Shown here: positions 54,828 to 64,000 of the stretch, one piece after another | How positions within the stretch are numbered: position 1 is the first letter of the stretch | How the letters are laid out: each line of letters starts with the position of its first letter | DNA from: Qipengyuania flava | GTDB taxonomy: Bacteria > Pseudomonadota > Alphaproteobacteria > Sphingomonadales > Sphingomonadaceae | Assembly: GCF_011762005.1 (NCBI RefSeq) | Contig: NZ_JAASQU010000001.1 | Coordinates: 861,974 to 925,973 of the forward strand | Reading direction: 5' to 3' | DNA length: 64,000 bases | The notes under the pieces: generated by a model | Seen by the model: only the letters and a program-made list of their open reading frames with translations | Databases searched by the model: none | Told to the model about the DNA's origin: nothing | Program-made: the position numbers and the translations under genes

Positions 54828-55750
54828 CCGACAAGCAAAGCTGGACCGACCGGCTGTTCGGGGGTTTTCGCAAGACTTCCGAGAAATTGACCAGCAATCT
54901 CACCGAAGTGGTCGGCACCGCCAAGCTCGACGATGCCACGCTCGACGATGTCGAGGATGCGCTGATACTGTCCGATCTCGGGCCGTCGGCCGCCGCGCGG
55001 ATCCGCGCGAAGCTGGCGGAGAAGCGTTTCGGTCTCGAGATCAGCGAGCGCGAGTTGAAGGAAGCGGTCGCGGAAGAGATCGCCGCGATCCTGCGGCCCG
55101 TGGCGAAGCCGCTCGAGATCACGGCATTTCCGCGCCCGCAGGTGTTGCTGGTCATCGGGGTGAATGGCAGCGGCAAGACCACCACTATCGCCAAGCTCGC
55201 CCACCTGTTTCAGGAAGACGATTACGCCGTGATGCTGGCCGCGGGTGATACGTTCCGTGCCGCCGCGATCGGCCAGCTGGCGACCTGGGCGGATCGTGTC
55301 GGCGTGCCGATCGTGCGCGGTCCCGAAGGCGGCGATCCGGCGAGCATCGTGTTCGACGCGGTCAAGCAGGCGACCGATGTCGGTACCGATGCGCTGATCG
55401 TCGACACGGCCGGCCGCTTGCAGAACAAGCGCGAACTGATGGACGAACTGGCGAAGATCCGCAAAGTCCTCGGGCGCCTGAACCCCGAAGCACCGCATGA
55501 CGTGGTGCTGGTGCTCGACGCCACCAATGGCCAGAACGCGCTCAGCCAGATCGACGTATTCAAGGAAGTGGCGGGTGTTACCGGGCTGGTGATGACCAAG
55601 CTCGACGGCACCGCGCGCGGCGGCGTTCTGGTACAGGCGGCCGAACAATACGGCCTGCCGATCCATGCCATCGGCGTGGGCGAGAAAATCGACGATCTGC
55701 GCCCGTTCGATCCCGATCTGGTCGCGCGTGTCATTGCAGGGGTCGCATGA
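54824..55750 (+). CDS. ftsY: Signal recognition particle receptor FtsY
   Basis: The 308-residue SRP GTPase has the G1 loop GVNGSGKTTTIAKLA, DTFRAAA, DTAGRLQN, TKLDGTARGG and a C-terminal GEKIDDLRPF. It docks ribosome-nascent chains at the inner membrane. The acidic N-terminal domain of E. coli FtsY is absent, as usual in alphaproteobacteria. It overlaps mtaB before and yciB after. Confidence 0.97.
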   Translation: MTDKQSWTDRLFGGFRKTSEKLTSNLTEVVGTAKLDDATLDDVEDALILSDLGPSAAARIRAKLAEKRFGLEISERELKEAVAEEIAAILRPVAKPLEITAFPRPQVLLVIGVNGSGKTTTIAKLAHLFQEDDYAVMLAAGDTFRAAAIGQLATWADRVGVPIVRGPEGGDPASIVFDAVKQATDVGTDALIVDTAGRLQNKRELMDELAKIRKVLGRLNPEAPHDVVLVLDATNGQNALSQIDVFKEVAGVTGLVMTKLDGTARGGVLVQAAEQYGLPIHAIGVGEKIDDLRPFDPDLVARVIAGVA

Positions 55751-56397
55751 TGAACGAACAAGGCAAGCCCAAGCCCAAGTCGGGCTGGCTTAACATCCTC
55801 GTCGATTATGGGCCGCTGCTCGTCTTCCTCGGCGTCTACAAGTTCTACCAACCGCCCGAGACATCGACCTTCGGCGAAATTGCAGCCGTCATCTACGGCA
55901 CGATCGCCTTCATGGTCGCAGCGGTCGTGGCGCTGGTGTTCAGCAAGTTCAAATTCGGGCACGTCAGCCCGATGCTGATCCTGTCGACCGCGCTGATCGT
56001 GGGCTTCGGCGGGCTCACGATTTGGTTGCAGGACGAGAAGTTTATCCAGATCAAGCCGACCGCGATCTACCTGCTTTTCGGCGTCCTGCTGATCGGCGGC
56101 TGGCTGCGCGGCAAGGCGCTGCTGCAAATCCTGCTCGAGGCCGCATTCGAGGGCGTAGACCGGCAGGGCTGGCTCAAGCTGTCACGCAACTGGGGCATTT
56201 TCTTCGTGTTCATGGCGGGGCTCAACGAAGTCCTGCGCATGCAATTGAGCTTCGAAAGCTGGCTGTGGGCGAAGCTGTGGGTGTTCATGCCGCTAAGCTT
56301 CCTGTTCACCTTCACGCAGATACCCATGCTGCTGAAGCATGGGCTGGCGCTGGAAGATCGTGACGAGGTCGTGAAGGACGAACCGCCGACGGCATGA
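55747..56397 (+). CDS. yciB: Inner membrane-spanning protein YciB/IspZ (septation protein A)
   Basis: The 216-residue polytopic protein has about six helices and the family patterns LVDYGPLLVFLGVYKFYQP and LNEVLRMQLSFESWLWAKLWVFMPL. It is needed for normal cell division and envelope synthesis. ATG overlaps the ftsY stop (ATGA); the second codon is also ATG, so either may be used. Confidence 0.93.
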   Translation: MMNEQGKPKPKSGWLNILVDYGPLLVFLGVYKFYQPPETSTFGEIAAVIYGTIAFMVAAVVALVFSKFKFGHVSPMLILSTALIVGFGGLTIWLQDEKFIQIKPTAIYLLFGVLLIGGWLRGKALLQILLEAAFEGVDRQGWLKLSRNWGIFFVFMAGLNEVLRMQLSFESWLWAKLWVFMPLSFLFTFTQIPMLLKHGLALEDRDEVVKDEPPTA

Positions 56398-56561
56398 CCG
56401 ACTGATCACACAAGTTGAAGCAAGCTTGAAGTCTTGCTTTCGCGGCAAAGCATCGGCCCTCATAGCGATGATCCGGCATGACAGGATGCACGCTTTAGCA
56501 AGCGCGCGTTCCAGCCATCATCGCGAAGCCGCTGTACGGCGCCAACGGCACCCTACCCGCG

Positions 56562-58505
56562 TCAGATCTCGACCTGGCTGCCCAGTTCGACCACGCGGTT
56601 GGTCGGCAGCCTGAAGAAGTCCATCGCGGTTGCCGCATTGCGCAGCATCCATGCGAAGATTTTCTCGCGCCAGATCGGCATGCCGGGCTTGTCACTCGCC
56701 AGCAGTGTCTGCCGCGACAGGAAGAAGCTGGTGTGCATCATGTCGAACTCGCCGCCGCAGCGCTCCATCTCCTTGAGGCCCTGCGGCACATTGGTTTCCT
56801 GCATGAAGCCGTAATGCAGCACCGCACGATAGAACCCGTCGCCCAGATCGTGGATCTCGCAACGGCGGTCGCTGTCGACATAGGGTGTGTCGGCGATCAG
56901 CACGGTCAGGATGACCACGCGTTCGTGCAGCACCTTGTTGTGCTTGATGTTGTGCAGCAACGCGCTGGGAACGCCCGCAGTCTGGCTTGCCATGAAGATC
57001 GCAGTGCCCGGCACCCGGGTGGCGGAGTTCTTGGCGCTCTTGGCAAAAATTTCGATCGGCAGCGCGGTTTCGCTCATCCGGTCGCGCATCAGCTTGCGGC
57101 CGCGCGCCCACGTCGTGAGTAGCGTGAATGCCACGAGGCCTACCACCAGCGGGAACCACCCCCCATCGGGGACCTTTGCGAGATTGGCTGCGAAATAGGC
57201 ACCATCGACGATCAGGAAGAAGGCCACCACCGGTAACGCGATGAACCATTTCCATTTCCATACGCCGACGAAGAGCACGCCCATTAGCAAGGTATCGATC
57301 GTGACCGCCCCGGTAACCGCGATGCCGTAGGCAGCCGCGAGGTTCGAGGACGTCTGGAAAGTGAGGACGAGGATGATCACTGCAACCATCAGCGCCCAGT
57401 TGACCACGGGAATGTAGATCTGTCCGGCTTCGGTCTCGCTCGTATGGCGGATCGACAGGCGCGGCATGAAACCGAGCTGCATCGCCTGGTGCGTGATGCT
57501 GAAGGCGCCCGAAATGACCGCCTGGCTGGCAATGAAGGTCGCGACCGTCGCAAGAATGACCAGCGGCAGGCGGAATTCCTCGCTGGCGAGCAGGAAGAAC
57601 GGGTTGCGCACCACCTCGACTGCCTGTTCGGGCGGCAGTCCGGCGATCATCGCGCCTTGGCCGAAATAATTCAGCAGCAGGCACGGCATCACGAAACCGA
57701 ACCACGACAGGCGCATCGGTCCGCGACCAAAATGTCCCATATCCGAATAGAGCGCTTCGGAACCGGTCACGGCCAGAACGACCGCGCCGAGCGCGAAGAA
57801 CGCCACCGCCCCGTCGGTGACGAAGAACATTACCGCGTAATAGGGGTTGAGCGCCCACAGGATATCGGGGTTCTGAATGATCTGGTTGAGACCCAGACCC
57901 GCGATCGTGACGAAATAGACGATCATGACGGGGGCGAACAGCGCACCTACCTTCGCCGTGCCGCGGCTTTGCAGCAGAAACAGGAAGATCAGCAGCACCA
58001 GGGCGATCGGGATCACCAATGCATCGAGGCCCGGGTTGACGACGGTCAGCCCTTCCACCGCCGAGAGAACCGAAATCGCGGGCGTGATCATGCTGTCGCC
58101 GTAGAACAGCGAAGTGGCGAACACACCCAACAGCACAACCAGCCAACCGTAGCTCGACTTGCCGATATGACGGCTGAGCAACGCGACCAGGGCGAGACTG
58201 CCGCCCTGCCCCTTGTTGTCGGCGCGCATGAGGATCGTCACATACTGGATCGCCACCACGATCAGCATCGACCAAAAAATCAGGCTTACAACGCCGAGTA
58301 CGTGCAACCGGTCGATTGCGATGCTCGCCGCTCCGGCAAACGTTTCGCGGAACGCATAGAGCGGGCTGGTACCGATATCGCCGAAGACGATACCGATAGC
58401 CCCCACGGCCAGCGCAGTGCGCGACCCGCTATGGCCATGCCCATGCCCTTCCTTGGCGGATACACCTTCGGGGACCGGGTCTTGCGCTGGCGCGGTATCA
58501 TTCAT
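56562..58505 (-). CDS. kup: Low-affinity potassium uptake protein Kup
   Basis: The 647-residue transporter has about 12 helices ([55 protein letters not shown], both typical of KUP) and a long cytoplasmic C-terminus. It takes up K+ with H+. The start at MNDTAPAQD follows an N-terminus rich in Gly/His (GHGHGHSG). It is convergent with yciB across a 164-bp gap with only a weak hairpin. Confidence 0.95.
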   Translation of the reverse strand: MNDTAPAQDPVPEGVSAKEGHGHGHSGSRTALAVGAIGIVFGDIGTSPLYAFRETFAGAASIAIDRLHVLGVVSLIFWSMLIVVAIQYVTILMRADNKGQGGSLALVALLSRHIGKSSYGWLVVLLGVFATSLFYGDSMITPAISVLSAVEGLTVVNPGLDALVIPIALVLLIFLFLLQSRGTAKVGALFAPVMIVYFVTIAGLGLNQIIQNPDILWALNPYYAVMFFVTDGAVAFFALGAVVLAVTGSEALYSDMGHFGRGPMRLSWFGFVMPCLLLNYFGQGAMIAGLPPEQAVEVVRNPFFLLASEEFRLPLVILATVATFIASQAVISGAFSITHQAMQLGFMPRLSIRHTSETEAGQIYIPVVNWALMVAVIILVLTFQTSSNLAAAYGIAVTGAVTIDTLLMGVLFVGVWKWKWFIALPVVAFFLIVDGAYFAANLAKVPDGGWFPLVVGLVAFTLLTTWARGRKLMRDRMSETALPIEIFAKSAKNSATRVPGTAIFMASQTAGVPSALLHNIKHNKVLHERVVILTVLIADTPYVDSDRRCEIHDLGDGFYRAVLHYGFMQETNVPQGLKEMERCGGEFDMMHTSFFLSRQTLLASDKPGMPIWREKIFAWMLRNAATAMDFFRLPTNRVVELGSQVEI

Positions 58506-58608
58506 GTGGGATTGGTTCCGACAACATCGTGTCACTCGGCCTGTATGGCGAAGTCGCGGGCGTTAGCAGCATGGCTTCGCACTCGCAACACGCTCTCTAA
58601 GCGCTTGA

Positions 58609-59265
58609 TTAGTCTTCGCTTTGGTTAGGAGATTCGGCCGGTGGCATACCCAGCATCGTCTCGAGACGTGCGAGTCGCGCGGCCAACGGTTCACGCCATT
58701 CCGCTTCTTCAGGTGCCGTTTCCAGCAGTTCACGCCACAAGCCGAGCGTTTTTCCGGGCTCGCCTGCGCGCAGGAAGGAAAGGCCGAGGAAATAGGTCGG
58801 CGCCGGGTTTTCCGGCGCCACCTGTTCGGCTTGCGAATAGGCATAGAGCGCTGCGGCTGTGAGCTGACCGTCGGCATGCTCGACCAGCGCATTGCCCAGC
58901 GCCACCCAGGCCTCGCCGTCCGAAGGGTTCTCCGCAACCGCATTGCGCAGGAAGTTCGCCGCCTGCCCATGTTGGCCCTGACGGGTAAAGGCGTCGGCCG
59001 TTACGACGAAGCGCGAGGGCATTCGGCCCGCGGGATAGAATTCGCGCCGCGCCTCCACCATCAGTTCGCCGGTCTGCGTATTATCTTCCGCGACCGGCTC
59101 CGACGGTGCGCCAGCCAACCCCGGGTTGCCCTGCAGCGCATAGCCCGCGAGCCCGAAGAGCATGGCCGAACCGAACAGCATCCACAGGCTGCGCGCAAGC
59201 TTCAGCCAATACACTGCCATTACGAAAGTGACGGCTGCCAGCAGGAGGATCGGCAGCCAGCTCAT
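58609..59265 (-). CDS. ccmI: Cytochrome c maturation protein CcmI-like (TPR)
   Basis: The 218-residue product has two N-terminal helices (about 3-40) and TPR repeats (GQAANFLRNAVAENPSDGEAWVALG, then YSQAEQVAPENPAPTYFLGLSFL). As last gene of ccmCDEFGHI it corresponds to the C-terminal half of CcmH of E. coli or CcmI, which hands apocytochrome to the heme ligation complex. ATG overlaps the ccmH stop. Confidence 0.88.
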   Translation of the reverse strand: MSWLPILLLAAVTFVMAVYWLKLARSLWMLFGSAMLFGLAGYALQGNPGLAGAPSEPVAEDNTQTGELMVEARREFYPAGRMPSRFVVTADAFTRQGQHGQAANFLRNAVAENPSDGEAWVALGNALVEHADGQLTAAALYAYSQAEQVAPENPAPTYFLGLSFLRAGEPGKTLGLWRELLETAPEEAEWREPLAARLARLETMLGMPPAESPNQSED

Positions 59266-59669
59266 TTGCGTTTCCCGAAACGGCGCAGAAGGATCGCCCC
59301 GGCCAGCAGCACCAGCAGCAAGGGAATCGCGAAGAGCGGCCAGGTGGTCGTGCTGACAGTGGGCTTGTAGCTGACGTAATCGCCATAGCGCTTCGTCAAC
59401 CAATCGCGGATTTGGTCCGGGCTCTCGCCCGCCGCGATGCGCGTTCGAACTTGGTGGCGCATGTCACCCGCCATCGGTGCATCGCTATCGGCGATCGATT
59501 GCGACTGGCACTTGAGACAGCGCAAGGTTTCCATCAATTCCTGCGCCGCTTGTTCCTGCGCCGGGTTTTCCAGCTGACGATAGGCAAAAGGTGCCGGCGG
59601 CATGGTCTGCTGCGCTGCCACCGGCAGCGCGACCACCAAGGCAGCTGCGAAAGCGAGAGCGCGGATCAA
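59262..59669 (-). CDS. ccmH: Cytochrome c maturation thioreductase CcmH
   Basis: The 135-residue product has a signal peptide (LIRALAFAAALVVALPVAAQ), the redox motif LRCLKCQSQSI, and a C-terminal membrane helix (about 108-128). It keeps the apocytochrome CxxCH reduced. The start is a TTG overlapping the ccmG stop (TTGA), which the signal peptide requires; later ATGs would remove it. Confidence 0.92.
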   Translation of the reverse strand: MIRALAFAAALVVALPVAAQQTMPPAPFAYRQLENPAQEQAAQELMETLRCLKCQSQSIADSDAPMAGDMRHQVRTRIAAGESPDQIRDWLTKRYGDYVSYKPTVSTTTWPLFAIPLLLVLLAGAILLRRFGKRK

Positions 59670-60190
59670 CGGGCCTTCTCCAATTCGGCCAGCAGCACCG
59701 GAACATCGCTCGCGCGGACATCCCCGATGTGCTGGTAACGGATGACACCCTGGCCATCTATGACGAAGGTCTCGGGCACCCCCGATGAGCCGATCGCCAA
59801 TTGCACTTCGGAAAGATCGTCGCGTCCGATCCGGGAATAGGGATTGCCGTGCTGCGCGAGGAAACGGGCCACATCTTCGGGCCGGTCGCGAATTGCGACA
59901 CCGACAATATCGGCACCCTGACGCTTCAGATTCTCGAGATGCGGCGCTTCGGCGATACAGGGCAGGCACCAGCTGGCCCAGATATTCAACAGGCGGGGCT
60001 CACCATCCGCAAAATCGGTCGAGCCGATGCCATTGACCCCCGCCATGGCGGGGGGAAGCTCGAAATAGGGTAAGCTCTCGCCGACCATGCGGCTCTCGAC
60101 GAATTCGTCCTTCGGCTGCGTCAGCTGGTAGGCGGCAAGGCCGAGGAACGCGGCGAAGGCGAACAGCGGGATCCAGAGGCGCCAGTTCAT
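59666..60190 (-). CDS. ccmG: Thiol-disulfide oxidoreductase CcmG/DsbE
   Basis: The 174-residue product has one N-terminal helix and a thioredoxin domain with WASWCLPC (CxxC) and GVPETFVIDGQG (cis-Pro loop). It reduces the apocytochrome cysteines in the periplasm. ATG overlaps the ccmF stop (ATGA). Confidence 0.94.
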   Translation of the reverse strand: MNWRLWIPLFAFAAFLGLAAYQLTQPKDEFVESRMVGESLPYFELPPAMAGVNGIGSTDFADGEPRLLNIWASWCLPCIAEAPHLENLKRQGADIVGVAIRDRPEDVARFLAQHGNPYSRIGRDDLSEVQLAIGSSGVPETFVIDGQGVIRYQHIGDVRASDVPVLLAELEKAR

Positions 60191-62142
60191 GACAATGCCT
60201 CGCGGTCGGCCCGGCGGTCGGCGATCCGCGCGGCCAGCCGGCGATGCCGCAAGTCGCTCAACACGCGGCCCACGAGCGCCAGCACCCCGCCCAATGCGAT
60301 CAGCAGGCCGCCATACCAGATCAGCGTCACGAAAGGCTTCCACCACAGCCGCAATTGCCAGCGCCCGTCCGGCGAGCGATCGCCCACCACGGCGTAGAGC
60401 TGGCCATTCCAGCGCGTCACCAGCGCACTCTCGGTGGTTTGCTGCGGCGGGGCCCAGAAATTGCGTGACTGCGGGGTCAGCACTACCGGCTCGCCGCCGT
60501 CATAGCTGGCGGAGACCCGGCCCTGAATTGCAGTCCAGTTCGGCCCTGCAACAGGCTCGACGCCCTGCAGCACCACGGTCCACGGACCGACACTTGTGCT
60601 GCCGCCCTCTTCTACCGCAGCCAGACGCTCGCTGGTGAAGGCGCTTTCACTCGCCATGCCGATCAGCGCGACCGCGATGCCGAAATGCGCTGTGACCATC
60701 CCCCAGGTCGCCAGCGGAGTGCGCGCGAGCTTGCGTCTGCGCAAGGGCATGAGCGACGCAACCGCCAGCCCCACTCCAAGTGCCAAGCCGAGCAGCGGGA
60801 GCAATGCGATATCCGCAAGCAAGCTGGTAAGAATCAACGCTGCAAGAACCAGCGCCGCGAACAGCGCGATCTCCTTGCCGATCCGGTCGATCCGATCCTG
60901 TCGCCAGCGCAGCAGCGGGCCGACCGCCATTACCACGAGCATGGGGATCGTGAAGATCGCTCCCACCGGGTTGAAATAGGGCGGGCCGACGGAGACGCGC
61001 ACGTCGAATGCCTCGGTAAGCAAGGGATACAGCGTGCCGAGCAAGACGATTGCGAGAATTGCGCTGAGCATGACGTTGTTGAAGACCAATGCGCCCTCAC
61101 GGCTGGCTAGCGCAAAGCGTTCGCCCTCGCTGATCGTGTTGGCGCGCAGTGCGAACAGCAGCAGCGCCCCGCCGATAAAAATACCCAGCAGCGCGAGGAT
61201 GAAGGTCCCGCGCTCGGGATCGACCGCGAAGGCATGAACGCTGGTCAAGATCCCCGACCGCACGAGGAAGGTCCCCACCATGCTCATCGAAAAGGCAACC
61301 ACGCCGAGCATGATGGTCCATGTGCGCAGCGCGTCGCGGCTGGCCAGGACGCTGGCCGAATGCAACAGCGCGGTGGCTGCCAGCCAGGGCATCAGCGACG
61401 CATTCTCCACCGGGTCCCAGAACCACCAGCCGCCCCAGCCGAGCTCGTAATAGGCCCAGTAGGATCCGGCGGTGATGCCAATGGTCAGCAACACCCAGGC
61501 GCCCAGTACCCAGGGTCGCATCGCGCGAGCGAAATCGGGGGTGACCTGCCGTGTGAGCAGCGCGCCGACGGCAAAGCTGAAAGCGACCGACAGGCCGACA
61601 TAGCCAAGGTAGAGCGTGGGCGGATGAAAGGCGAGACCGATGTCCTGCAACAGCGGGTTTAGGCCCATTCCTTCGGTGGCGGGTACGGGCAACCGCTCGA
61701 ACGGGTTCGAACTGAGCAGAAGGAAGGCGTAGAAGCCGAGCGATACGACGCCCTGCGCCGCCAGTGTCGCATTCATCGTGCGCTCGGGCAGACGTCGCTC
61801 GACCAGCGCGATCAGCGCGCCGGCAAGGCCCATCACCATGACCCACAGCAACATCGAGCCCTCGTGATTGCCCCAGGTACCCGACAGCTTGAACACCAGC
61901 GGTTTCATCGAATGCGAATTGGAAGCCACCAGCTTGACCGAGAGATCGGTGACCGCGAACAGCCAGACGAGCATGGCGAAGGACAGCGTCACCAGCACGC
62001 CCTGAACGATCGCCGCCGGTCGAATCAACCCCGCGAGGGCACCGTCCGCCGCGTCACGCAGGGCAAGAAAGCCAGCCGCCATCTGCAACGCGGCGAGCGC
62101 AGCGGCGAGCCACAGCGCGGCGAGGCCGAGTTCGGCGATCAT
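60187..62142 (-). CDS. ccmF: Heme lyase subunit CcmF
   Basis: The 651-residue protein has about 14 helices and the WWD heme-handling motif GWGGWWFWDPVENASLMPW, flanked by conserved His (HEGSML, HSASVLASRDA). It transfers heme from CcmE to apocytochrome c. ATG overlaps the ccmE stop. Confidence 0.97.
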   Translation of the reverse strand: MIAELGLAALWLAAALAALQMAAGFLALRDAADGALAGLIRPAAIVQGVLVTLSFAMLVWLFAVTDLSVKLVASNSHSMKPLVFKLSGTWGNHEGSMLLWVMVMGLAGALIALVERRLPERTMNATLAAQGVVSLGFYAFLLLSSNPFERLPVPATEGMGLNPLLQDIGLAFHPPTLYLGYVGLSVAFSFAVGALLTRQVTPDFARAMRPWVLGAWVLLTIGITAGSYWAYYELGWGGWWFWDPVENASLMPWLAATALLHSASVLASRDALRTWTIMLGVVAFSMSMVGTFLVRSGILTSVHAFAVDPERGTFILALLGIFIGGALLLFALRANTISEGERFALASREGALVFNNVMLSAILAIVLLGTLYPLLTEAFDVRVSVGPPYFNPVGAIFTIPMLVVMAVGPLLRWRQDRIDRIGKEIALFAALVLAALILTSLLADIALLPLLGLALGVGLAVASLMPLRRRKLARTPLATWGMVTAHFGIAVALIGMASESAFTSERLAAVEEGGSTSVGPWTVVLQGVEPVAGPNWTAIQGRVSASYDGGEPVVLTPQSRNFWAPPQQTTESALVTRWNGQLYAVVGDRSPDGRWQLRLWWKPFVTLIWYGGLLIALGGVLALVGRVLSDLRHRRLAARIADRRADREALS

Positions 62143-62609
62143 TCGAGCCCGACCGTGGTTTCCCGCGCCATCTTTGCGGCCTCGTGCTGCTCCATCTCCT
62201 GCAGTTCGCGCGGGACGTAGTTCTCGTCATGCTTGGCCAGCAGATTGTCGGCCAAGAAAGTGCCATCGGGGCCCAGGCGGCCTTCGGCCACTACACCCGA
62301 ACCCTCGACGAACAGGTCGGGCGCGATCCCACTGAAACGCACGGGAACGCGCGCTTCGTCCTTTCCGGTAACCGCGAAGGTCAGCGTAATCCCGTCGGCT
62401 GCGGTCTGCAGCGATCCGGGCTCGACCATGCCGCCGAGCCGCACCGCCTGCCCGATTGCGGGTGGATCCTGCAGCATCTGCTCGGGCAGGTAGAAATAGC
62501 TCGCCTGATTGCGCAGGGCATAGGCAGCCAACAAACCGGCGCCCACCAGCGCCACCAGTGCGAGCACGACCAGGACCAGTCGCTGGTGTTTGGGTTTGAG
62601 AGCGTTCAT
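62139..62609 (-). CDS. ccmE: Periplasmic heme chaperone CcmE
   Basis: The 156-residue product has one anchor helix (about 11-30) and an OB-fold domain. The covalent heme site is His127 with Tyr131 in AKHDENY. It carries heme from CcmC to CcmF. Start ATG overlaps the ccmD stop. Confidence 0.95.
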   Translation of the reverse strand: MNALKPKHQRLVLVVLALVALVGAGLLAAYALRNQASYFYLPEQMLQDPPAIGQAVRLGGMVEPGSLQTAADGITLTFAVTGKDEARVPVRFSGIAPDLFVEGSGVVAEGRLGPDGTFLADNLLAKHDENYVPRELQEMEQHEAAKMARETTVGLE

Positions 62610-62746
62610 TTCCTGCGGCTTTCCTCGCGGCGTTTTTCGGCGCGTTTCATGTCGGCCCACGCCCAGGCGATCATGGCGAGCGTGCCCAGAATTCCCACAG
62701 CATAGGCGGCAATCACGAAGTCCCACTGGTCGAGCGCCTCGCGCAT
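62606..62746 (-). CDS. ccmD: Heme exporter accessory protein CcmD
   Basis: The 46-residue product has one membrane helix (FVIAAYAVGILGTLAMIAWA) and a basic tail (RAEKRREESRRK), the CcmD pattern. It helps release holo-CcmE from the CcmABC complex. One-base overlap with ccmC (TGATG); GGAGG ten bases upstream. Confidence 0.9.
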   Translation of the reverse strand: MREALDQWDFVIAAYAVGILGTLAMIAWAWADMKRAEKRREESRRK

Positions 62747-63468
62747 CACACCGCCTCCATTGCGCGGCGGCGCAACCGGGCCTCGGCCTGAACATCCGCC
62801 AGCAAGGCGCGCATTCGCGCCAGCACCACTCCGCCGAACAGCAACGAGAAGCCCGCCACAGCTACCAGCAAGGGGATCAGAAACTCGGGGTCGATCGCGC
62901 TCTTGCCCATCGTGATGCTGGGCGGTTGATGAAGCGAGTTCCACCATACCACGCTGCGGTTGATAATGGGGATGTTGATCGCGCCCAGCAGGCCGAACAG
63001 CGCAGGAATGCGCGGCGAAACGCCTTCGCGTTCGGCGGCCTGTGCCAGTGCGATATAGGCGAAATAAAGGAAGGCCAGCACCAGCATGCTGGTCAGCCGG
63101 CCATCCCAGACCCACCAGGTGCCCCAGGTCGGGCGCCCCCAAATGGATCCGGTGGCGAGGCACACCACGGTGAACACCAGTCCGGGAAGCGCCGCCGCTC
63201 GCGCGGCTAGCGCCGCGAGCGGGTGTCGCCAGACGAGAAAAACAAGGCTCGAGAGCGCAATCGCGGTCCAACCGCCCATTCCCAGCCAAGCGGCCGGGAC
63301 ATGCAGGAACAGGATCCGCACCGTCTCGCCCATCAGGCGGTCGGGCGGCACCTCGAACAGGCCCCAGTACAAGGCGCCCGCGCTCAGCACCAGGCCGACC
63401 ACCAGCAGCAGCGGGGTCAACCAGTTAGCGAGCGACAGGAAGCGCTTTGGATTGGCGAAGCCATGCAT
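62746..63468 (-). CDS. ccmC: Heme exporter subunit CcmC
   Basis: The 240-residue protein has six helices and the WWD-type motif GTWWVWDGRLTS with conserved His (LHVPAAW, NSLHQPPS). It loads heme onto CcmE. It opens the visible run ccmCDEFGHI. ccmA and ccmB are not next to it in this window. Confidence 0.95.
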   Translation of the reverse strand: MHGFANPKRFLSLANWLTPLLLVVGLVLSAGALYWGLFEVPPDRLMGETVRILFLHVPAAWLGMGGWTAIALSSLVFLVWRHPLAALAARAAALPGLVFTVVCLATGSIWGRPTWGTWWVWDGRLTSMLVLAFLYFAYIALAQAAEREGVSPRIPALFGLLGAINIPIINRSVVWWNSLHQPPSITMGKSAIDPEFLIPLLVAVAGFSLLFGGVVLARMRALLADVQAEARLRRRAMEAV

Positions 63469-63526
63469 CGAAATTACCGTCCGGCACTGCTTTGGCAGCG
63501 CTCAACCGGCCTCGCAAGGGCGCAGT

Positions 63527-64000
63527 TCAGCGACCGATCAGTTCCTGTGCCATGCGATCGGCAACCTGGTCGGGTGAGGCGCCGCTAACGTCGCTTTCCT
63601 GCCAGATTTGTTCAAGCCGACCGGGGATTAGCGCGATGCGCTTGCGCACCTCGTTGATGTCGCAAGGCGCGCGATCGCGGCGGCACAGATATTCAAGCGT
63701 CACCGAAATGATGCCGCCGGCGTTAATGACATAGTCCGGCGCGTAGAGGATCCCGCGCTCGGCAAGCAGCGGGCCGTGCTCGGCGCGCTTCAGCTGGTTG
63801 TTCGCTCCACCCGCCACGATCTGACAGTCGAGCCGCGCGATGCCCTCGTCATCGAGCACCGCACCCAACGCGTTGGGACTGAAGACATCGCACGCCACCG
63901 ACATGATCGCATCGGGCGCCGCGGTATCCGCTCCCAATTCCTCGGCCAGCGCGGCCGCGCGGTCCTCGTGGATATCGGACAAGGTCAGCTTTGCGCCGTC
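63527..64000 (-). CDS. Leucine/phenylalanine dehydrogenase-like protein (start outside window)
   Basis: Only the last 157 residues are visible. The pattern GAKLTLSDIHEDRAA (NAD-binding strand), then CDVFSPNALGAVL, IVAGGANNQL and LYAPDYVINAGGI is that of the leucine/phenylalanine/valine dehydrogenases of the Glu/Leu/Phe/Val family. These deaminate branched-chain or aromatic amino acids with NAD+. The gene is 58 bases upstream of ccmC on the same strand and may share its transcript. Confidence 0.85.
   Translation of the reverse strand, partial: DGAKLTLSDIHEDRAAALAEELGADTAAPDAIMSVACDVFSPNALGAVLDDEGIARLDCQIVAGGANNQLKRAEHGPLLAERGILYAPDYVINAGGIISVTLEYLCRRDRAPCDINEVRKRIALIPGRLEQIWQESDVSGASPDQVADRMAQELIGR

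Overview
The window reads as chromosome of a high-GC alphaproteobacterium of the Sphingomonadales, most likely family Erythrobacteraceae. The reasons are many TonB-dependent receptors, a MucR/Ros regulator, the cbb3 oxidase cluster, the alphaproteobacterial-type elongator tRNA-Met, and housekeeping genes (fabF-acpP, dapF-mtaB-ftsY-yciB, ccm) of alphaproteobacterial type. This assignment is inference from gene content only. I see no transposase, integrase, prophage or CRISPR array.

Region by region. 1-6.1 kb: the N-terminal part of a FecR-domain protein with a Glu-Pro repeat tail, divergent from a TpsB-type outer-membrane transporter, then a large MASE1-PAS-PAS hybrid histidine kinase. 6.3-19.5 kb: a MucR regulator, then an apparently self-contained catabolic island. 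It holds an AMACR/CaiB-family enzyme, iron-type alcohol dehydrogenase, acyl-CoA synthetase, Baeyer-Villiger monooxygenase, cytochrome P450, metallo-beta-lactamase-fold hydrolase, TonB-dependent receptor, a TetR regulator and a lactate-monooxygenase-like flavoenzyme. Three copies of one 14-bp dyad sit at fixed distances from the starts of its transcription units, so the island looks like a single TetR regulon for uptake and oxidation of a hydrophobic ketone- or terpenoid/steroid-like compound. The substrate is unknown. 19.6-24.1 kb: a metal-response cassette (CadR-like MerR gene with an internal stop, MerR-type promoter, small cation transporter, TonB receptor), a hotdog thioesterase, and an SMR exporter gene broken by a one-base deletion.

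24.1-35.1 kb: a microaerobic respiration block, all but ompW on the minus strand: an Fnr/FixK-like regulator, ccoNOQP, ccoGHIS, a small exported protein and hemN, with ompW divergent. FNR-type boxes lie before the regulator/ompW, ccoN and hemN. The regulator lacks the N-terminal iron-sulfur cysteines. 35.1-43.4 kb: tRNA-Met, a membrane cyclic-nucleotide-domain protein, a 2'-5' RNA ligase-like protein, mltG, fabF, acpP, an exported TPR protein, aspS, and a cupin-like gene whose N-terminus is thrown out of frame by a 25-bp tandem duplication.

43.5-64 kb: mostly housekeeping genes. These are rnd, oxyR, a PilZ protein, pgsA, an LplT-like transporter, an orphan thiamine-diphosphate enzyme, an EVE-domain protein, a GGDEF-EAL protein, the tightly overlapped dapF-mtaB-ftsY-yciB run, kup, and the cytochrome c maturation operon ccmCDEFGHI. 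The Ccm system matures the c-type hemes needed by CcoO and CcoP elsewhere in the window. The window ends inside a leucine/phenylalanine dehydrogenase-like gene.
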